A stretch of 64,000 nt of DNA from Providencia alcalifaciens (GTDB lineage: Bacteria > Pseudomonadota > Gammaproteobacteria > Enterobacterales > Enterobacteriaceae). Every line of letters starts with the position of its first letter. The stretch's first letter is position 1. The notes beneath the pieces are model-generated. The model did no database searches, had not been told where the DNA came from, and saw only the letters and a list, made by a program, of their open reading frames with translations. Below are positions 40,732-49,281 of the stretch, one piece after another. The DNA lies in the NCBI GenBank assembly GCA_025961275.1, contig JAOQNJ010000001.1:1509353-1573352 (forward strand), given 5' to 3'. The translations under genes were made by a program, and so were the position numbers.

Positions 40732-41904
40732 CTATAATGCGTTTGTGATAATTCCAGCCCCATCACTTGGCTGGCAAACATAAATATCTGCTTTCAAACC
40801 AGTTAATGCGTGATATTGCGCTTCAACTGCTGAAATAACTGACTTAACAAGCTGTTGATTGATTAATGCCACCACGCAACCACCAAATCCACCGCCAGTC
40901 ATTCTTACTCCACCTTGTTCTCCTAACACTGATTTTACAATATCAACTAAGGTATCGATCTCTTTGACGGTGATTTCAAAATCATCACGCATAGAAATAT
41001 GTGATTGTTCCATCAAAATACTGAGCAATGGTAAATTATTTTCAGTTAATGCTTTTGCGGCAGCAAGCGTTCGTTCGTTTTCAGTAATAACATGTTTTGC
41101 ACGCTTAGCGACGAATGGATCAAGTTGGTCTTGTTTTTGGTTAAATTGTGTAATTGTAATATCACGTAATGCTTTAACACCAAATTGTTTTGCTGCGCTT
41201 TCACATTGCTGGCGGCGGGCATTATATTCGCTATCGACCAACCCACGTTTTTTATTTGAATTGATAATCATCACAACCAAATCGTCAGGTACAGGGATAG
41301 CGGATATCGTTAGGCTTCGACAATCAATTAACAGTGCATGATCTTCATCACCACAAGCAGAAATCAATTGATCCATAATACCGCAGTTACAGCCGACAAA
41401 TTGATTTTCAGCTTGCTGACCATTTAACGCAATTTCTTGCTGGTAGATATCGAGCTGATACAACTCTTTCAAAGTTTGACCTATCACAACTTCCAGTGAA
41501 GCAGAAGAGCTTAAACCCGCGCCTTGCGGAACATTACCACTAACGGCAATATCACATCCATCAAAATGATAGCCTCTTTGTTGCAAAAATTTAACGACAC
41601 CTCGAATATAATTCGCCCACATCTTTTCAGGCAAAAATTGTATCTCTTCATCTAAACTAAATTCATCAAAATCATTGCCATAATCAGCTGCAACAATACG
41701 GATTATGCGATCATCTCTTTTTTTCGCCGCAGTCATGGTTTGATAATCAATAGCGCAAGGCAAGACAAATCCATCATTGTAGTCAGTATGCTCACCAATG
41801 ATATTCACACGACCGGGTGCTTGAACAAACATCTCAGGTTGAGAATCAAAACGATCAATAAAAGATTTAGTCACTTTTTTTTGGAGTATTTCGAAATTAT
41901 TCAT
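40732..41904 (-). CDS. galK: Galactokinase
   Basis: 390 residues. GHMP kinase with the galactokinase signature [20 protein letters not shown] (about 30-49), the ATP loop [15 protein letters not shown] (about 124-138), the catalytic-Asp region CGIMDQLIS (about 173-181) and [10 protein letters not shown] (about 341-350). It phosphorylates alpha-galactose at C1. Starts 59 bp after galT, in the same operon. Confidence 0.97.
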   Translation of the reverse strand: MNNFEILQKKVTKSFIDRFDSQPEMFVQAPGRVNIIGEHTDYNDGFVLPCAIDYQTMTAAKKRDDRIIRIVAADYGNDFDEFSLDEEIQFLPEKMWANYIRGVVKFLQQRGYHFDGCDIAVSGNVPQGAGLSSSASLEVVIGQTLKELYQLDIYQQEIALNGQQAENQFVGCNCGIMDQLISACGDEDHALLIDCRSLTISAIPVPDDLVVMIINSNKKRGLVDSEYNARRQQCESAAKQFGVKALRDITITQFNQKQDQLDPFVAKRAKHVITENERTLAAAKALTENNLPLLSILMEQSHISMRDDFEITVKEIDTLVDIVKSVLGEQGGVRMTGGGFGGCVVALINQQLVKSVISAVEAQYHALTGLKADIYVCQPSDGAGIITNAL

Positions 41905-41963
41905 GGCAACCTCTTGATAAGAATTAATTTGTTTTTTCGTATTTACTGTATGGGCTCAATAGA

Positions 41964-43016
41964 TTACTGCTGTTTATAGTGAATATCACTCACCGCTCGA
42001 AGCCTTTCAGCAGCTTGTTCTGGTGTTAAATCACGTTGAGTTTCCGCTAACATTTCGTATCCAACCATAAATTTTTTGATAGTAGCTGAACGCAATAAAG
42101 GTGGGTAAAACAACGCATGGAGCTGCCAGTGATCAATATTTTGGTTATCTTTAAAGAAAGGCGCAAAATGCCAGCCCATTGAATAAGGAAATGGGCAATT
42201 AAATAGGTTGTCATAGCGACAAGTCAGCTTTTTCAACGCAATGCTCAGATCACAACGCACAGCATGATCCATGTCATCCATACGTTTAATATGAATTTTA
42301 GGCATTAACAGCATTTCGAATGGCCATGCTGCCCAATAGGGAACTACCGCTAGCCAATGTTCCGTCTCCACCACGGTTCTTAAGCCATCCTCACTTTCCG
42401 CCCGTGCATAATCCAATAATAAATTCGTACCATGTTGCTGATAATATTGTTTTAAATGCTGATCTTTACGGGCAATTTCATTGGGTAAAAAGTCACTCGC
42501 CCAAATTTGACCATGAGGATGTGGCTGAGAGCAGCCCATCACTTCCCCCTTGTTTTCAAAAACTTGAACCCATAAGAAACGCTCACTCAGCTCATTAATC
42601 TGTTGCTGCCATGTCTCAATAACTCGATTAACTTGCTCAACAGATAATTCAGGTAATGTTTTACTATGATCCGGTGAGTAACAGATAACTCGGCTGAGCC
42701 CACTGACTGCTTGTATCTGGAATAGATCTGATTGTATCTTAGGCTGTTCACAAGGCTCTGGTAACAATGCGGAATAATCGTTTTGAAAAACATAAGTTCC
42801 CTGATAATCCGGATTTATATCACCGGATACCCGTGGATTGGTTGGGCATAGAAAACAATTATCATCATATTGAGGAAGTTGTTTAATCTCATTTTTTTCA
42901 TCTTGCCCACTCCAAGGCCGCTTTGCCCGATGAGGAGAAACTAAAACCCACTGTCCTGTTAATGGGTTGTAGCGTCGATGAGGGCAATCCGATGGATTAA
43001 ACTGCATTTTTTCCAT
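41964..43016 (-). CDS. galT: Galactose-1-phosphate uridylyltransferase
   Basis: 350 residues from ATG 43016, with AGGAGAG 7-8 bases upstream; a TTG at 43022 is less likely. HRRYNPLTGQWVLVSPHRAK (about 14-33) opens the protein, CFLCPTNP (about 54-61) binds metal, and HPHGQIWA (about 163-170) carries the nucleotidylated His. It exchanges UMP between UDP-glucose and galactose-1-phosphate. First intact gene of the operon; the galE that should precede it is reduced to a stub. Confidence 0.97.
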   Translation of the reverse strand: MEKMQFNPSDCPHRRYNPLTGQWVLVSPHRAKRPWSGQDEKNEIKQLPQYDDNCFLCPTNPRVSGDINPDYQGTYVFQNDYSALLPEPCEQPKIQSDLFQIQAVSGLSRVICYSPDHSKTLPELSVEQVNRVIETWQQQINELSERFLWVQVFENKGEVMGCSQPHPHGQIWASDFLPNEIARKDQHLKQYYQQHGTNLLLDYARAESEDGLRTVVETEHWLAVVPYWAAWPFEMLLMPKIHIKRMDDMDHAVRCDLSIALKKLTCRYDNLFNCPFPYSMGWHFAPFFKDNQNIDHWQLHALFYPPLLRSATIKKFMVGYEMLAETQRDLTPEQAAERLRAVSDIHYKQQ

Positions 43017-43033
43017 AACCAAACTCTCCTATT

Positions 43034-43049
43034 AGCGTAACGGTTACTC
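43034..43049. promoter_or_regulatory. weak second GalR-like site before galT
   Basis: AGCGTAACGGTTACTC keeps the CG centre and the right half of the GalR consensus and resembles E. coli operator OI. The left half is poor. It overlaps the galT leader, 271 bp from the strong operator. Confidence 0.3.
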
Positions 43050-43101
43050 TTCATAACCATTCCTCATATCTGATTGCTAGCATCATGAATCAGTAGCCAT
43101 G

Positions 43102-43197
43102 TCATTTATGTACAAATCGCCTACCAGCAAAGCTTGGCACGCAAGTATGGTTACCGATATATCCAATACCACCTATTACGAGTGCGTCTTTTGCCAT
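43102..43197 (-). pseudogene. galE: galE stub (N-terminal 31 codons only)
   Basis: ATG 43197 starts MAKDALVIGGIGYIGNHTCV, then PSFAGRRFVHK and TGA. GGIGYIGNHTC corresponds to the GGAGYIGSHTC NAD-binding loop at the very start of UDP-galactose 4-epimerase. The remaining 300-odd residues are gone, and only 80 bp separates the stub from galT. Position and orientation are those of galE in galETKM operons, so this is the relic of an internal deletion. Epimerase must come from elsewhere if galactose is used. Confidence 0.7.
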
Positions 43198-43304
43198 ATT
43201 ATTTACCCTTTTGTTAACTTCAGGATGTAAAAACTCACTCGCCAGTTGATTTGGCAAAGTATAGCAATGGGATAATATCGGGATCTGTGATCGACTTCGC
43301 GCTA

Positions 43305-43320
43305 GTGTAAACGCTTACAC
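43305..43320. promoter_or_regulatory. GalR operator of the gal operon
   Basis: GTGTAAACGCTTACAC is a perfect 16-bp match to the GalR/GalS consensus GTGKAANCGNTTMCAC and nearly identical to E. coli OE. It lies about 110 bp upstream of the galE stub, in the gal promoter region. Confidence 0.85.
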
Positions 43321-43424
43321 TAATAATGAAATTAAGTTAAAGTCGTACATCATAAACTCTCTTTATGGTGTAAAAACATCTCTGAACTTTATGAAATAAG
43401 ATATTGAGTGGCGTTTCTGCTCAG

Positions 43425-43471
43425 CGTGACATGTCACGATCATATAAATTAATATGCCGTGACATGTCACG
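43425..43471. promoter_or_regulatory. pair of identical 14-bp palindromes, regulator unknown
   Basis: CGTGACATGTCACG occurs at 43425-43438 and again at 43458-43471, both perfect palindromes, 33 bp apart (about three helical turns). An AT-rich stretch (TATAAATTAATATG) between them could be a -10 region. This looks like a dimeric repressor binding two operators around a promoter. The regulator and target are not evident. Confidence 0.7.
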
Positions 43472-43779
43472 AAAAAAATAATCGTTCATTATCTCTGGAT
43501 ATCAGCAGCATAAACGTCTTGAAATTATGCAGCCAAATGATCCGAACATCAGTGAATTATGATAAACGTGATAATGAGTATAGATATCAACCTAGATATA
43601 TACCCAAGATTAATTTGAAATATTACGATTCAAATACACCATAATTAAAGAATCGTTTAGACGTCAACTACAATAATATAGATACAATAATATAGAATTT
43701 TATCTATCAACATGCGATTCGAGTCGCTAAATGCCTCCCCAATTTACAACGCACATCATGTCACTTAAAGCATAATCAA
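43472..43779. other. gene-free stretch
   Basis: Short frames only, none with a ribosome site or family pattern. It lies beyond the palindromes and up to the 3' end of the CDF transporter gene. Confidence 0.35.
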
Positions 43780-44712
43780 TTAATGAATACATTCCTTATC
43801 ATAAGGATCGATATGCGTCATCACATTAAGAATTAGTGGATTTTCCATAAGTTTATCTCGTACCTTTACCGCTATTTCATGACCAGCAAGAATAGACATT
43901 TTGCTATCCATTTCTATGTGTACATCAACTAAATAGAAATCACCTGATTTGCGGGTTTTTAAATCATGAAATCCTTGGATCCCGTCGATACCCTCAAGAA
44001 CTGTTCGAATTTCTTGCAATGTTTCTTCATCAGCACCTTTATCCATCAAGTCTTGCATAGACTGATTGGTAAATTTATAACCCATACGAAAAACAAATGT
44101 CCCCACTATCAATGCCGCAATAGGGTCAAAAATCTTGTATCCACATAAGCTTGCAATTATCCCGATAGCGACTACCAGCGATGATGCTGCATCAGAGCGA
44201 GCATGCCAAGCATTTGCTACCAGCATGCTTGAATTAACGCGTTTAGCTACGCGTAGCATGTACCGAAAAAGCCCTTCTTTGGCAATTAACGATATTAATG
44301 CGGCGGCTAATGCGATAACGTGCACCTCTTCGATTAATTCAGGGTGTAGCATTTTTTGAGCAGCAGACCAAATCATTCCTACGCCAACTATCAATAAAAT
44401 GACCCCAAGAATCAAAGAAGCTCCGTTCTCATAGCGAAAGTGGCCATAAGGATGATCGTCATCGGGTTTTTTATGACTTTTTTTATTTGCAATCAAAACA
44501 ACAAAATCAGCAACCAAATCAGATAATGTATGAACACCATCTGCAATTAAGCCTTGTGAGTGCGAGATTACACCAATAATAATCTGCCAAACTGATAAAA
44601 TTGTATTGATTGCTACACTAATCAAAGTGCTTTTTTTGGCCGCGTTGAATTTATCTTGTTGAAGATTTAATTCATTACTTGTTGTATTTGGTAAGTTATT
44701 TTTGCTCATCAT
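43780..44712 (-). CDS. Cation diffusion facilitator (metal efflux) protein
   Basis: 310 residues with about six transmembrane segments from residue 28 to 205. Metal-site motifs are HTLSD in TM2 (about 61-65, within IADGVHTLSDL) and HARSD in TM5 (about 166-170). The C-terminal cytoplasmic domain (about 215-305) contains the FHDLKTRKSGDFYLVDVHIE pattern of CDF dimers. It exports divalent metal by proton antiport. The HxxxD pair in both helices leaves the metal open (Zn, Fe, Co or Mn). A Fur-box-like sequence upstream would suit iron or manganese. Start ATG 44712 or 44709. Confidence 0.9.
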   Translation of the reverse strand: MMSKNNLPNTTSNELNLQQDKFNAAKKSTLISVAINTILSVWQIIIGVISHSQGLIADGVHTLSDLVADFVVLIANKKSHKKPDDDHPYGHFRYENGASLILGVILLIVGVGMIWSAAQKMLHPELIEEVHVIALAAALISLIAKEGLFRYMLRVAKRVNSSMLVANAWHARSDAASSLVVAIGIIASLCGYKIFDPIAALIVGTFVFRMGYKFTNQSMQDLMDKGADEETLQEIRTVLEGIDGIQGFHDLKTRKSGDFYLVDVHIEMDSKMSILAGHEIAVKVRDKLMENPLILNVMTHIDPYDKECIH

Positions 44713-44844
44713 CTATATTCTTAATAAAAAACAAAATAATTATCATTTAAATAAACTATTTAAAATCAATAAATTATAAAGACATAATGAATGTTGGCAT
44801 AATATAAAAGAAAAGTCTTGTTATTTAATTGTAGTGTAGAATTC

Positions 44845-44863
44845 GAATTGATAATCATTATTT
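44845..44863. promoter_or_regulatory. Fur-box-like sequence upstream of the CDF gene
   Basis: GAATTGATAATCATTATTT matches the right two-thirds of the 19-bp Fur consensus (TGATAATCATTAT intact, left end poor). A second weaker AATTATCATTT lies near 44738-44749. In this AT-rich DNA chance matches are likely. Confidence 0.3.
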
Positions 44864-45117
44864 TTTATAAAACAATATTAATTAGGATGATTAATCAGTA
44901 TTGAGTCAATGCCATCTCATTTGTACTACAGTAAAATAATTCGGGTTGCATATAGATAACAATCGAAGATATTCTGATAGACATAAGTAACATGGTGATT
45001 GAGCGGCCGAGTGCACCATTTTATTGACAACATATGCCATGCAAGTTGAAGGAATACAGGTATATGTCAATTCTTAGCTGCTACAATCAATTAAATTTAT
45101 ATATTAATGAGGTGGTT

Positions 45118-45555
45118 ATGTACAAGAAAATTTTAGTCCCCATTGACTTATTAGAAGACGATCTTAACCCACAAATCATCAAACATGTCGAAGAACTCGC
45201 AAAATTAGGCTCTCCAGAAATTCATTTTTTATCTGTGATCCCAAGTGCAGAGCTATTTTTTGGAATTGAAGTCACCATTTTACCTGAAAGCCATAAAAAC
45301 TCAGCTGAACGTTCTGTTCTCGCTCTGAGAGCATTAGAAGAAATCATTAAAGATATCAACGTAGCGGATGAAAGAATTGTCTGTAAGATTGGAATAGGCT
45401 CTACAAAAGATGAAATTCTAAGTTATGCCGATGATGCTGATGTAAACTTAATTGTCATTGGATCTCATCATCCAAGCACATCGACTTACCTCTTAGGATC
45501 AACAGCATCTACAATTGTACGCCACGCAAAAACGTCCGTATTGGTTATCAGATAA
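45118..45555 (+). CDS. uspF: Universal stress protein, UspF/UspG type
   Basis: 145 residues from ATG 45118 with GAGGTGG eight bases upstream; the longer open frame to 45034 has no ribosome site. It begins KKILVPIDLLEDD, has the Rossmann-like Usp fold, and ends with the ATP-binding GSHHPSTSTYLLGSTAST (about 119-136) and SVLVIR, as in E. coli UspF. It is a small cytosolic nucleotide-binding protein linked to stress survival. Monocistronic. Confidence 0.85.
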   Translation: MYKKILVPIDLLEDDLNPQIIKHVEELAKLGSPEIHFLSVIPSAELFFGIEVTILPESHKNSAERSVLALRALEEIIKDINVADERIVCKIGIGSTKDEILSYADDADVNLIVIGSHHPSTSTYLLGSTASTIVRHAKTSVLVIR

Positions 45556-45749
45556 CTGACTCCCAATAATTTGAGTTACGTACAGGTGGAAAACCAAAAG
45601 CTATGCTGCCATAAGTAATAAGATAAGTTGTACTACAAGTACCTGCTGAATGAACGACCAAAAGTAATCTGAGGTATGGTGGCGATAAGATAGTAAAAAA
45701 TTGTGCTGCACAGCTTAAATAAAAAAGAGTGCAGCACTTCTCAATTCAA

Positions 45750-46226
45750 TTATTTTTTAACTGAATTCACTAGCTGATCATCAGTTGACCAAATACGATA
45801 TTTCACATCAACATCTTTTGGCGCATAGACAACAATTGGTAATTTGCTGTTATATCGGACGGTTGCATCGTTACCAAGATTGGTGGTGATAAAACGTTCC
45901 TTTGCAGGCTCGTGGCAAGCCATCTGAGTTGAAAATGGACCTTTAAGCTCCTGTAGCGTATAGTAGGTATAACCCCAGCCTTCTAAGGTTTTTTCTTCTA
46001 AATCACCCGCATACCATTGACGATTGCAGTCAGCTTTTATTGTCTTACCGATGACTAGCTCTACTTTATAATTTTCTTCATTTTGTTGAGGTGTCAACTC
46101 GATCACATGACGTACCATATCCTTTTCGGCTTTAGGATACGGTGCAACCTTTTCTAATTCCCCTGCAGCCATTGCAGCCGACGATACTAATGCCATGGCC
46201 ATTACTGATAAAATCATTTTTTTCAT
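45750..46226 (-). CDS. eco: Ecotin, periplasmic serine protease inhibitor
   Basis: 158 residues with a signal peptide (about 1-20, AMA/AGELEK). The mature protein follows ecotin: APYPKAEKDMVRHVIEL, GWGYTYY, and RYNSKLPIVVYAPKDVDVKYR. The primary inhibitory loop is STQMACHEP with Met at P1, as in E. coli, and the two loop cysteines are present. The dimer inhibits trypsin-like, chymotrypsin-like and elastase-type host proteases. Single gene. Confidence 0.95.
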   Translation of the reverse strand: MKKMILSVMAMALVSSAAMAAGELEKVAPYPKAEKDMVRHVIELTPQQNEENYKVELVIGKTIKADCNRQWYAGDLEEKTLEGWGYTYYTLQELKGPFSTQMACHEPAKERFITTNLGNDATVRYNSKLPIVVYAPKDVDVKYRIWSTDDQLVNSVKK

Positions 46227-46498
46227 TATTAAATCCTTTTCAATTTAATTAAATTAATCAAAAATACAATAAACATACCCAAGAATAAGTCAAAAACACT
46301 AAATTTGACACTATAGATAATTCTTAATTTCAAGAGTGACGAGATTATAACTATGCGAAATAAAGCGGCTACCATTAATTTTAGTATAAGGATCATAAAT
46401 TAGATAAAATCTATGTAAATTCTATTTGGTTCTAATGCATAAATAATAGACAGTGCTTATACTGAAGGTGAGGCTTAATACAACTCTGAGGAGGTAGT

Positions 46499-46717
46499 AT
46501 GTTATCTACAGATCAAGATTTAGTTTCACAATTAACGTCTACACACCCCCGCTTTCAAACCCTTTATGAAAAACATCATCAGCTTGACAAAGAGATCAGC
46601 AAATTGGAAGGTCGATCCGGTGCTGGTTATAACGAGCATGTTGCTAAGCTCAAAAAAGAGAAATTGCATTTAAAAGATAAAATGCAAAAAATAATACAGT
46701 CAACGAGTAAAGGGTAA
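46499..46717 (+). CDS. ydcH: YdcH-family (DUF465) small protein
   Basis: 72 residues, strong GAGGAGG ribosome site. A helical hairpin with HPRFQTLYEKHHQLDKEISK (about 20-39) and LKKEKLHLKDKMQKII near the end, the family pattern. Cytosolic, function unknown. Followed by a good terminator. Confidence 0.88.
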   Translation: MLSTDQDLVSQLTSTHPRFQTLYEKHHQLDKEISKLEGRSGAGYNEHVAKLKKEKLHLKDKMQKIIQSTSKG

Positions 46718-46798
46718 CCTTTAACTCGCTAGGTTATGTCTTTCGTTTGACTAAGCTATAGAGACTTAGCGAGTTATATAAATTTGTTCTATTTTATC

Positions 46799-46824
46799 AT
46801 GGCATAAGTTTTAACTTATGCCAT
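46799..46824 (+). terminator. terminator after ydcH
   Basis: ATGGCATAAGTT and AACTTATGCCAT form a 12-bp perfect stem with a TT loop, followed by a TTTT-containing tail. Just beyond are three tandem TTTTGAC units (about 46831-46851). Confidence 0.7.
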
Positions 46825-46946
46825 TTTAGCTTTTGACTTTTGACTTTTGACTACCATAACAGTAAACATTAAATTCTAACTTCCTCTCACTTATAATAAA
46901 TTGTATACTAAATACACCTTATTTATCGACGTTCATAGGTGACAAC

Positions 46947-47291
46947 TTGATAGGTAAAAGAATTCATCGAGAAATAAAAACCATTGAAAAAATGATAAAA
47001 ATCTATGAAAAGTCACACCCTGTCACCATTGACTCACCTGATCAATATAAACAACTTTATATATACGCAATAAATAGACTCGAAAAATGCCGATATGGGG
47101 AACAAAAACCTGCTTGCAAGCAGTGTCCAATACATTGCTACCAGCCTAAAATGCGTGAAAAAATGAAAGTTATCATGCGCTGGTCAGGCCCTAGGATGCT
47201 GATTTACCATCCAATACTAGCGATAAAACATTTACTCGATGATCGTAAACCAGTCCCTGAATTGCCAGAAAGAACAAGAAAAAAGTCATAA
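46947..47291 (+). CDS. ygbA: YgbA-family protein (nitrous oxide-stimulated promoter family)
   Basis: 114 residues from a TTG, the only in-frame start near AGGTGAC. Five cysteines: CRYGEQKPACKQCPIHCYQP (about 48-67) is the family signature, followed by RWSGPRMLIYHP (about 78-89). E. coli YgbA is repressed by NsrR and linked to nitrosative stress. The Cys cluster suggests metal or Fe-S binding. No clear NsrR site was seen. Confidence 0.83.
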   Translation: MIGKRIHREIKTIEKMIKIYEKSHPVTIDSPDQYKQLYIYAINRLEKCRYGEQKPACKQCPIHCYQPKMREKMKVIMRWSGPRMLIYHPILAIKHLLDDRKPVPELPERTRKKS

Positions 47292-48254
47292 AAAAATGAC
47301 AGTTAGCCATATTTATATAATTATTTTCATTTATATGTTGACGAGGTTTGCATCAATCAGCATTGAATAAAATATAAGATTTCTGGTAATCACATCATCT
47401 ATAGTAATGACACATGACAAATATAGATTAAATACAGGGCCCTACCTCAATAAAGTAATAATTACTTATAAATCAACTTATTGAAAAACTAACAATTTTT
47501 ACAATCTATATTCCGCATCTTCAAATATGATAGATATATCACTGGTTATTATCCTCTTACCGCCCGTAATTCTCTTATAGCACTCAAAACTCGCACTCTT
47601 TTTCGTTGTTATCCAAAAATAATTTATTTTTTTTAGATAAATTAATATTCACAAAAAATAGTATCATAAATAAACTAGTTATTAAAATACATGTTTTTTT
47701 AATGTTAACTCATGATGTAATATTATGATACGAGTAAAAATTAAGATGCATGTCTCACTTTTTGGCTTTTTTTGGGTTATTTTAATCTAATAACCTTATC
47801 TTATTGATAAAATATTTTAATTAAAGTTACTACTGTCACACAAAAACATTAATAATATTTATTATAGTTACCTTTTCCGATGTTAAAGACAATAAAAGCC
47901 ATAACTAAAATTTATCCTACTTCCCTAAAAATGGAGGGTTAACCCGATCAATACCAAAAATAAAGCAATAAAATAGATTTACTTAAATTGTTTTTAAACA
48001 CCTTAAGTTTAAACTACAACATTAAAATCTTAAAAAATAAAATATTTAGATTTAAATATCACCAAAGCCTATTACAAGGTGATTTTAACGACAAAATCAG
48101 CAACTAACATCGAATAAATATCATTTGGAAATATTTATTAATACTTGGAATTAAATTGTGACACTAAAATGACTTATTTATATAATCTCAATTAATCGAA
48201 ACACGGAAATTTTATATCCCGTTTATTTACGCAATGGAAATATAGGATACGTTT
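47292..48254. other. 960-bp AT-rich gene-free region
   Basis: No credible coding frame in either strand; many A/T runs. It precedes the ExsA-like regulator, whose promoter must lie near its right end. Such long AT-rich spacers are typical of horizontally acquired, H-NS-silenced virulence regulators, but I see no specific element. Confidence 0.4.
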
Positions 48255-49079
48255 ATGCGAAGTAGTTATAATTTAAATGGACAATGTATAAAAAAAGTCA
48301 TTATTAGTAAAAGAAACCCACATTCTATTGTGGAACAACCAACTAAAGGACTGATTATTATTCAAAGAGGCACTTTAATATGGGAAACTCCGGCAGTATT
48401 AGAATCTTTAAATGTAGGTGATATTCTTTATCATAAACAAGGTTCTTATGCACTGAAGATCCCAGATCACGATTCCGAATGTGAATTTTTATGGATTGCT
48501 TTAGATGACCAATTTCTACGAGAATTTATTAACCACTATGGTACTCAATTAAGTGAGATACAGCGAACCGATAATACTAGTTATGATACAATTAAATTTT
48601 CATCACCAACAATTATTGATGATTTAAAAAATAGTTTTAATTCATTTTTAAATCATCAATATCCTGAACTTCTTGTTTCATTACGTATTTCTGAATTTCT
48701 CTTATTGCTATCCTATAGTCATCAAGGTGCTTTATTTCTCTCCAATTTACGTCAATTAAGTAATCGGCAAGCAGAACGTCTACAAAATTTCATGGAAAAT
48801 AATTTTTTAAAGGAATGGAGGCTCATCGATTTTGCTCGGACATTTGGTATGGGATTAACTACTTTTAAAGAATTATTTAATATGGTTTATTCAACTTCCC
48901 CACGCTCATGGATTTCCGAAAAAAGAATTTTATATGTACATCAATTACTTATTAATACACAAATGAGTATTGTCGAGATTTCAATGGAGGCGGGATTTTC
49001 AAGTCAATCGTATTTCACACAAAGCTATCGCAAACGCTTTGGCTATACTCCAAGTAAGTCAAGAATACCGAATCAGTAA
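48255..49079 (+). CDS. ExsA/LcrF-like AraC-family activator of type III secretion
   Basis: 274 residues, length of ExsA. The N-terminal dimerisation domain carries YHKQGSYAL and LWIALDDQFLREFINHYG, matching ExsA's RRGSY and LWIPLSAQFLQGFV. The C-terminal AraC domain is nearly ExsA: LRQLSNRQAERLQNFMENN, FGMGLTTFKELFNMVY, WISEKRILYVHQLL and EAGFSSQSYFTQSYRKRFG. ExsA/LcrF proteins switch on type III secretion operons and are held by the ExsD/C/E or thermosensor circuits. No secretion gene is in the window, so it is an orphan here. It may act on a cluster elsewhere or on nearby genes. ATG after TAGGATACGTTT. Confidence 0.88.
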   Translation: MRSSYNLNGQCIKKVIISKRNPHSIVEQPTKGLIIIQRGTLIWETPAVLESLNVGDILYHKQGSYALKIPDHDSECEFLWIALDDQFLREFINHYGTQLSEIQRTDNTSYDTIKFSSPTIIDDLKNSFNSFLNHQYPELLVSLRISEFLLLLSYSHQGALFLSNLRQLSNRQAERLQNFMENNFLKEWRLIDFARTFGMGLTTFKELFNMVYSTSPRSWISEKRILYVHQLLINTQMSIVEISMEAGFSSQSYFTQSYRKRFGYTPSKSRIPNQ

Positions 49080-49281
49080 CTTTATCTCAGCTATTAATGA
49101 AACAAAAGATACCAATAATCAATAGGTATATTAAGCATTACCCTACATGAAGTTTATGCAGCGAAACTCACCAATCGCGTACAGAAATGTATTTGCTTAT
49201 CGCCTAATGAATTGATATAGAAATTAAGAGTCATAATAAAAAAGTTACTGTGGATAGATCGATTTGCCATGATTAATAAAA

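Noticed and set aside
43459-43644. 61-codon frame beginning at the second palindrome
   Set aside because: Starts inside the palindrome, no ribosome site, no homology pattern; the regulatory reading is preferred.
45703-45737. GTGCTGCAC ... GTGCAGCAC inverted repeat after ecotin as a terminator
   Set aside because: The T-run lies in the loop rather than after the stem, so it is not a typical terminator; it may be a coincidental repeat.
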